Origin: Wolfiporia cocos
Taxonomy: Eukaryota > Basidiomycota > Agaricomycetes > Polyporales > Phaeolaceae
Length of the DNA: 64,000 bases
Direction: 5' to 3'
Assembly (NCBI GenBank): GCA_029448655.1
Contig: JACCLO010000007.1
Coordinates: 3,100,001-3,164,000, forward strand
Part shown: in pieces, positions 57,376 through 64,000 of the stretch
Layout: the number at the start of each line of letters is the position of its first letter
Position numbering within the stretch: position 1 is the first letter of the stretch
Made by a program: the position numbers and the translations under genes
Notes under the pieces: model-generated
Database searches by the model: none
What the model saw: the letters and a program-made list of their open reading frames with translations, nothing else
Told to the model about the DNA's origin: nothing

Positions 57376-57978
57376 AGGATGTCCTTTCCGCTTTCATAAA
57401 TGGGAAACCAGCATCTATGTACATACATTGGTGTAACAAGTCTCCGTCGGAGCAGTGTTTAAACTGCAAGGGGTGTCACAGGTGAATGGATTAGTGATGT
57501 AGGATGGATTAAGCTGTGACGATATAGCACGACACGGTGATCGAGCCCAATGGCTTCATGGCGCGCGTCGCGTGTGGAGAAACAAGCAAAACAATCTAGG
57601 TAGTAGAATTCGTAGCTCTCACAATCCATCAGTGCAGGATTATATTCACAGTACTGCAGTCAAGAAGTATACTTGATCGTGTCCTAAACCTGCTGGCGGA
57701 CACGCGCGTGGCATTCTAATCCGTGCCGTTCGCAAACTTGATCCACGACAAGCGACCAATCGATCACGCGATCACGGATGGGCGCGTCGCATACTATCAA
57801 CGCGTAATTCTCGCATGAGAGTCAGGAACTCAAAACAGAGTGTACTGACTTGAGATCAATCTTGCTAAGGCTCCGATAGACGGGTAGGTCGTGATGTGAA
57901 CGTGCAGTGAGCGGTACTAGCGAGGCAGGATATAGTGATCGACGGGGCTGGTGTTCGTAGGGATGTGTAAGGAGGGAC
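57376..57978. other. Intergenic, no gene
   Basis: Nothing recognised; marks the start of the repeat-rich right end of the window. Confidence 0.55.
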
Positions 57979-58683
57979 TTCAGTCAATTATCTTAATCTG
58001 CCAACTGCCCTTCGCTTAAGAAATCGCAGTTGCGAGCTAGGTTTGCACGCAGATTAATCTGCTAACTGCGGCAGATTAATCTACTGTGACAATAAAATGG
58101 TACATCCCGGGGTCGAACCAAGGACCTTAGCACAGATGAGAATAACAGCATCACATCATACATTAGCCAACTGAGCTACAGTGGAACTGGTGTCTGCCCC
58201 ATTTTAAGCGATATATAGAGTATTTTGTAAACTTCATTTTCGCAGTTTAACATCTTCCATAACACAAATACAAATGAATCTGCCTCTAAAGACCTGTGAT
58301 TCCAGTGCATTCAGCTTTACCATGGTGAGTTGCTCCAGGTCAAGCATGGTAAAACAAGCTACCACTATCATTGATTTCTGTGTATGCTTGTTGGAGCAGT
58401 TAGTTGCCTTGATGATTTGCGAAAATTGTGTGTAAAATTTGTGTTATATATATTTTGATTGGTCCATGGTAACCATTGCCACTATGGCGCAGTTGGCTCA
58501 TTACGCTGCGATGCTGTTGTTCTCATCTGCGCTAATGTCCTTGGTTCGAATCCGGGATGTACCATTTTATTGTCACAGTAGATTAATCTGCCGCAGTTAG
58601 CAGATTAATCTGCGTGCAAACCTAGCTCACAACTGCGATTTCTGAAGCGAAGGGCAGTTGGCAGATTAAGATAATTGACTGAA
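57979..58683. repeat. Long inverted repeat carrying two tRNA-like (SINE-like) heads
   Basis: Arms of about 200 bp (57979-58190 and about 58477-58683) are near-identical reverse complements, with outer ends TTCAGTCAATTATC and GATAATTGACTGAA. Each arm holds a tRNA-like head towards the centre: A-box-like CAGTTGGCT and B-box-like GGTTCGAATCC (plus strand, about 58,540), and the mirrored versions near 58,112-58,180. Then come GATTAATCTGC repeats and a tail to the outer end. About 290 bp of unrelated AT-rich DNA separate the arms. This is either two SINE copies head to head or one element with long terminal inverted repeats. Confidence 0.75.
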
Positions 58684-58689
58684 ACTCTA

Positions 58690-59323
58690 CATGCCAGGCC
58701 CAGCTTTGGGCCATAGGCCGGGCCGGGCCAAGCCCTACTTGGGCCGGGCCAGGCCGGGCCCTACACCACGGCTTGAGATGGCCCAGGGCCCGGCTTGTGT
58801 CTCAAGCCGGGCCGGGCCAAGCCGTGAGCCCCGAGCCTGAAAGCTCTAACAGATAAAATGTCTAGTATCTATGATATAAGGATATATGCAGTAGCAGTAT
58901 GCTATATTCCAATGTAGTATCTCTATATTTTTGAATTCAAGCTAGAGGATAGTCCCATGGATTGAATTCTTGGTGCTGAAGCCTGTCGCTCACTTTTGGG
59001 CGCCTATACGATACCCCATTTGGAAGCCACGCCACAGAGCACCGTGCCAGTGAAATGATGACTTCACACTATAATTCACTAATCATTGAAGATCCTGGAG
59101 CTTGGCTTTGTCAGAAGATATTTAAAGAAGGTATGTTATAAGTTTGTGTGGCTACAGTGATGATTATCCTCACAGTGCCAGGCCCCGGGCAAGCCCCAGG
59201 CCGGGCCGGGCCAAGCCGTGGGCCGTCAACGGGGGCCCGGCTTGAGGTTCTGAAAAGCCATGGCCGTCCAAAGCCAGGCCAAATCCGGGGGCTTTCAGGC
59301 TGGGCTGGGCTGGCACATCACTA
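58690..59323 (+). mobile_element. GC-rich hAT-like miniature element, copy 1
   Basis: Both ends are packed with GGGCCGGGCC/AAGCC words; the middle is AT-rich and non-coding. The right end is GGCACATCACTA, that is TAGTGATGTGCC on the other strand, resembling hAT termini. The left end (near ACATGCCAGGCCC) is degraded. It matches the inverted copy at 61679-62590, including the central GGGCGCCT...ATACCCCAT block. Confidence 0.55.
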
Positions 59324-59824
59324 GGTGTTCACGGGGCGAGGCGAGCGACACACAACAATGAACGATAGCAGAGCAGATCTTGCAACGCACGAGGATATGG
59401 ATATGAGCTCTGAAGTAAGGCTCCAACCATATAATGTATATACCATGTATACATGGTTTTTTCAGATATACTATATACATATATTTACATGTGACTGAGT
59501 ACATGGTATATACATGGTATATGGTTGTTGTAAATGCATTCATATTAGACCTTCAATTGTATCGTGCTAATCGGCGCAGCGGATATGATGAGAGTCTCAA
59601 CACGCAGACTGGAGGGCTAAAGTGATGCGGATACATTCACGTCAGTGGATGCTCCAAAGGTAAGCCTCTCTATATCATCAGCAAAGTGTGAGACCGTATA
59701 TCTACTCGTATCTACGTAGATATCCCTAGCAGGTCCTGTAACTGTAGCTGGACCGGTATACTCATGTATAACCCCCTTATAGTAGCAGGTCCTCACAATA
59801 GCAAGCGCCCAGGGGATGGGTTCC

Positions 59825-59896
59825 TGCAAGGACCTCACCTGAGGCCCATGCTATTGCAAGGACCTCACCTGAGGGCCTTTGCTATTGCGAGGACCA
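59825..59896. repeat. Short tandem repeat, 30-31 bp unit
   Basis: TGCAAGGACCTCACCTGAGG with a short spacer occurs twice in tandem, followed by a partial third unit. Confidence 0.7.
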
Positions 59897-61130
59897 CACA
59901 ATAGCGGTCGCCAGGCCTAGGAGCGCCTGAGGCAAGTATTGTACTATATCATGTTCATTCAATGTAGTGCCAATGAGACTTTAATATATTCGGAGTATGT
60001 ATGAGTACAACAATGTCCGTAGTAAAGGTAAGTGACAGAAGGGGTCACAAAAGATCTACCAGAGAGCATCAGTCAGTAGCCTCGAGCATCAACGTCAACA
60101 TGCACCGCTCACACCGCAAATCGGCACAGATAGAAAATTTGTGTGCGCTGGTGCATTGCATGAGCAACAGCATACGCATGGGTGTGGAGATAGACAGTTA
60201 CGTGTATGTCAGTCAGCGCACATCTTGATGAGGCAGTTTGCTGAGGTGGTCACATGGTGGTGATCTCCACGTTGGCGCAGGCTGAGGTTCAACATACTCA
60301 GTGGGAAAAGCAGGCAGAAAATGTACCTCGTCATGAGAACCCACAGATGTAAATGATTTGAGGTCGCCAAATGATGCCAGCACGTTCTGGAGTGACTGGT
60401 ACATTGAGTACCTGTATGTTAGGGGTCAGTATATGCGCATCACCGGAGCGAAAATGAGCCTACCAGTGAGAGAGGAACAACTTACTGGTAAGTACCAGCT
60501 GGACTCCACCCACTGCTCTCGCTTCCTTGCTGCTGATCTCTTCACCGCGAAGACTCGATCAGCTGCGGTTGAGCTCGGCATTGCCCCGCTAAGACTCAGA
60601 GGACAGTGTCACACAGAAAATGCGAGGAGAGAGATGGATTGCGTGCTCCGCATGGCTGCTGTTATATGTTACAGACGGCACAGTTTCGAGAGCCGACCAA
60701 AATATGACAGAAGAAAAAGTAGCGATACGTGATCGAGAGAAGCAAGTGATCATGTAACTTGATAAGGAAAAATGACTACCATAACAGCCCTGTGACTATG
60801 AGTCCATGTGAAGTAGTGGAGAAAAATGGATGGGAGTTGCATCGTTGGCACAGACACATCCGACATACTGTCAGGATTGGCATACGAAACACGCGATGGC
60901 TCAGATTCCGTCAATGATGTCAAGACCGCATCCTATTTACGTGCGCATCTCGCCACCCTCCAGCGTGGGAACGTCGGTCTGAAACGTCGTGGATCCTACT
61001 TCGTGTTCGCGTACCGCTCTCTCGGGACATGTCTCACACACTGGTAGAGCTGGTGTGGAGGTTTTAGTACAGTAAGGAAAATAAACAAAAATACCAAAAA
61101 TAAAATATAAGCGCAGGATGACAACCTGTA

Positions 61131-61330
61131 CACTCATTAGTCCTGCAATGAATATGTCCATCCTCTTTAATCCTGAAAATAATATTTCGGTCCTCATTGA
61201 TCCTGCAAATCACATTTCAGTCCTCATTAGTCCTGCAAATAACATGCCAGTCCTCATTGATCCTGCAAATAGTATTTCAGTCTTTGTTGATCCTACAAAA
61301 TATATTTTGGCCCTCATTGATCCTGCAAGT
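61131..61330 (+). repeat. Tandem repeat, 30-bp unit, frame-preserving
   Basis: Six to seven imperfect copies of a unit built around CTCATTGATCCTGCAAAT. Because the unit is a multiple of three, one frame (61118-61390) stays open and would encode 10-residue repeats of the type VLIDPANNIS. No promoter, splice or family evidence supports a real protein. Confidence 0.8.
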
Positions 61331-61678
61331 ACCCCACATGTAGTATCTGCTCGTATCTATGTATATCTACCAAGCTGCTATTTACAATAGTTAGCAGACT
61401 AGATATGAGAGCTCGCATTTTGCCGATGATATTGTACCTAAAGTGATGCGGATATGTTTGCATCACTGTGGCATGTAAGTACAGGCAGAAACGGGACAGA
61501 ATGGAGGATGCGTATGTGGATGCTCCAAAGGTAAGCCTCTGGAGCATCTGGTACATGCACGGTGGGTATAAGTGTAACTACGGAGTACCTAGTATGTACT
61601 AGCGCACCACAAGTGCCTGGCATTGAGTAGACTAGAGTAATGAAACAAGCGAGATGGGAAAAAAGTACATGAGCTCGT

Positions 61679-62590
61679 TAGTGATGTGCCGGGCCCGGCC
61701 AGGCCCAAAAGCCCTGGCTTTGGCCTGGCTTTGGACGGCCCATGGCTTTCCAAAACCTCAGGCCAAGCCTTCACTGACAGCTCACGGCTTGGCCTGGCCT
61801 GGGCCTGGGCCGAGCCAGGGCCTACCACTGCTAGGATAGTCATCACTATAGCTTCAAAAGTTTGAAGTACATCATTTTCAACTGTTCCTTTTCATCAAGG
61901 AACATTGAGGCCTACAATTTATAGTAGGATTAAGTGTCAAAATAACTTTCCACTGGCATGGCGTTCAGTAGCGCACCTGCCATATGGGGTATTGTACAGG
62001 CGCCCAATGGTGCATGGCAGGCTTCAACGTTAAGGATTTGACTTTTCTGTGGTTTGAAATACAGCCCTTTGTATAATTGTTGTCACTCATCTGATGCAAC
62101 AATTTTGAGCAGTATTTGTTCCGGACAAACTTCTCACGCCATCATATGTCATGCATATTGAATTTACTGGAGACATAGCTATGCAAATGTGCTAAGAGTT
62201 GACAATAGTGCTCATAAAGTGCGTATCATTCAGTTTCTGCAAATAAATCTATGCAAGTGGCAAACAATGTGCACCTGGTGCACCTACGAGCATCTACTGC
62301 TTGTCCAGAGGATGGACTGTTACACTCAGGTTGCATGTGAAGTTTGTCCAGAACAAATACTGCTCAAAATTGTTGCATCAGAGGAGTGACAACAATTATG
62401 CAAACAACTGTAAGCAATACAGAGGCACCACATTGGAGTTGAGCATATTGCTATCATGCATGTACAATCTTATATTGTAATTGCTGGACATTGTATCCAT
62501 TAGGGTCACCAGGCCGGGGCTCAATGGCTTGGCCCGGCTCGGCCTGAGACACAAGCCGGGCCCTGGGCCGTCTCAAGCTGTTGTGTAAAG
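61679..62590 (-). mobile_element. GC-rich hAT-like miniature element, copy 2, truncated
   Basis: Starts TAGTGATGTGCCGGGCCCGG and runs in inverted orientation to copy 1. The homologous order is kept (GCCTGGCTTTGGACGGCC, the central block, GACACAAGCCGGGCCCTGGG). It stops at 62590 where the LTR element begins, so the last roughly 100 bp are missing or lie beyond the window. It also contains the nested foldback. Confidence 0.55.
62071..62401. repeat. Nested foldback, 62-bp arms
   Basis: 62071-62132 and 62340-62401 are reverse complements with about three mismatches. They lie inside GC-rich copy 2 and are absent from copy 1, so this looks like a separate miniature insertion. The interior is non-coding. 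Confidence 0.8.
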
Positions 62591-64000
62591 TGTCACGGAT
62601 CACCCTTGGGGGGTACCTGCATCCCTCTCATTGTATGTATGGGCGCTGCTGCACGCGCGCGCGCCCCTCTCATCATTGTTTCCTCCTCGTCGCGCCCTAG
62701 ATACTCTCACATGATCACCTGACCCAGTAGGCGCGCGCTAGTCAGGCAGCGCACGTGCCAGGTACTCACATGATAGGTCACACTTAGGTACATCGTAGCG
62801 TAACATAACGGTCACTAGTAGTTACGGCGCACGGGCCCGTACTTTAGGGTAGTTAGTTCCGCTCTCACATGCATGTATATAATGTACGTCAAGATGGGGC
62901 TTATCCCCATCTTTGAGATTCTCATCTATGAGCTTCGGCTCCTTTCTTTCATCGTGCGTGATGCGTCTCTGCCCCGGGGGCCATATCTCGTCTCGCTCAT
63001 CTGTGTGCTAGTCAACGACGTTGGCATATACTAAGGGAATGTTCCATCCATTACTCTAAGCCTCTGTGCTCACCTCTCGTCGACGTGTACACCGGCTTGT
63101 CAGCCGCGTATGGACACCCCTGCTGCGCAGGTCCTCACAAACATGTAAGTTTGTGACATAATCTCAAAGATATCTTACCTCCCCTCCGGCGCCACCTGCG
63201 CTGGGGCCGAGGGTTCTCCACGTACAGGGTGCCATGGCAATGCGGCGGGGCAGCCGACGGTAGAAGCACCGTCGGTCCGTAGTCTTACGAGCCCCCACGA
63301 AGCATTACACCAGGCGAAGTACCCGTACGGAGTGAGTAATCAAAGTCCGCCCCCCTTTGAACAATGGGTAGCGGGGTCAACAGGTATAAGCCGCGTTCAG
63401 GGCCCGCCGCCGTCACCCCGTCAGGGAATGTACGTGCGTGTGGAGGCACAGTGCATCCTCGCCATACCCCTGGGCGGCAGGAGCCAAGTCAAGATCTCTG
63501 ACCTGTGGGTATGTGAAGGGGCCCGCAAGGGTTACCCAACCCCACGCCAACGGTCCCAGAGTGGCGAAAGTACAACACGGACTACCGCGACGACGATGCC
63601 GAGATTAGGCAGACGACGGTACACGGGGACAGGGGACCCCACTTAAAAACAACCCAGTCGCTTACACAACGAATACCGGTACGGTACCGAAATCGTCTCC
63701 TCCGCTCTCCCACCGGTGGACGGTCCACCTGCGCGGACGCTCCCCATCTTCCGTCAAGTAAGAATGGGCCGTGCATAAATAAAGACCAAGGGATGCAGCG
63801 CCGTAGAAGCTAGGTAGAAAGTCGGGACGACTTTTTTTGAAGAGGGGGGGTAATGTCACGGATCACCCTTGGGGGGTACCTGCATCCCTCTCATTGTATG
63901 TATGGGCGCCGCTGCATGCGCGCGCGACCCTCTCATCATTGTTTCCTCCTCGTCGCGCCCTAGATACTCTCACATGACCACCTGACCCAGTAGGCGCGCG
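62591..64000 (+). mobile_element. Short non-autonomous LTR retrotransposon (continues past window)
   Basis: A left LTR at 62591-63158 (568 bp, TGTCACGG...GTTTGTGACA), only 695 bp of internal sequence, a polypurine tract AGAGGGGGGG (63841-63850) followed by TAA, and a second LTR from 63854. The first 147 bp of the two LTRs differ at only a handful of positions. The interior has two modest open stretches (63332-63646, plus a frame near 63,560-63,800) but no protease, reverse transcriptase or integrase, so this is a TRIM-like or heavily deleted element. It sits inside hAT-like copy 2. Confidence 0.8.

Larger units (their letters stand above)
59324..61678. other. Repeat-rich, apparently non-coding stretch
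   Basis: Contains an AT-rich palindromic patch (59,430-59,530, TATATACCATG words), short tandem repeats (separate entries), and a duplicated segment: TGGATGCTCCAAAGGTAAGC occurs near 59,646 and 61,520, and AAGTGATGCGGATA near 59,620 and 61,440. Open frames at 60,001-61,047 are unrecognised and lack splice support. Confidence 0.5.

Noticed and set aside
58477..58562. Functional tRNA gene
   Set aside because: A- and B-box-like words are present, but acceptor and anticodon stems do not pair and an inverted twin lies 300 bp away; better explained as a tRNA-derived repeat.

Overview
The window is nuclear DNA of a basidiomycete, most likely an Agaricomycete close to the Polyporales. Host genes are cut by many short GT-AG introns of about 45-60 bases. 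The gene set includes families largely confined to mushroom-forming fungi: a seven-helix membrane protein, a DUF6698-type protein and a Plavaka transposase. There is no bacterial, organellar or viral block. I built the gene models by hand from splice signals and frame continuity.

Layout. 1-17,100 is host sequence: a 16-exon secreted type-B carboxylesterase (+), a 7TM-like membrane protein (+), the 3' part of a Ser/His-rich gene (-), a gene-poor 4-kb stretch, an MFS sugar transporter (+) with a cluster of Cre1-type promoter motifs, and a phospholipase D (-) with two HKD motifs. 17,100-41,700 is repeat-rich: a duplicated repeat with a large minisatellite, a Plavaka transposon, a complete Ty3/gypsy element with identical LTRs (24,865-33,768, minus strand), a DUF6698 gene broken by a solo LTR, a perfect 137-bp inverted repeat, and an unknown Pro/Ala-rich nuclear-type gene. 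42,000-57,400 is host again: nucleoporin Nup107/Nup84, a Dal5-type MFS transporter, a peroxisomal-type acyl-CoA ligase, and two paralogous membrane-protein genes with a Mutator-like deletion derivative between them. 57,400-64,000 is nested repeats: an inverted pair of tRNA-like repeats, two GC-rich hAT-like miniature elements in inverted order, a foldback inside one of them, and a short non-autonomous LTR element that runs off the window.

Best candidates for something undescribed. The gypsy element carries an extra coiled-coil ORF (about 330 aa) between the 5' LTR and gag. It also has a dUTPase domain fused after the chromodomain at the end of pol. Its LTRs read as identical and it has a 5-bp target duplication, yet one in-frame amber codon interrupts pol. 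The short LTR element at the right edge shares the TGTCAC terminus and G-rich polypurine tract of this gypsy element and could be mobilised by related machinery. The 281-bp perfect hairpin at 37,930-38,210 has no recognisable flanking duplication and is unexplained.

The host genes do not form an obvious biosynthetic cluster. The sugar transporter, carboxylesterase and acyl-CoA ligase fit a plant-litter or wood-decay lifestyle, but that is inference.
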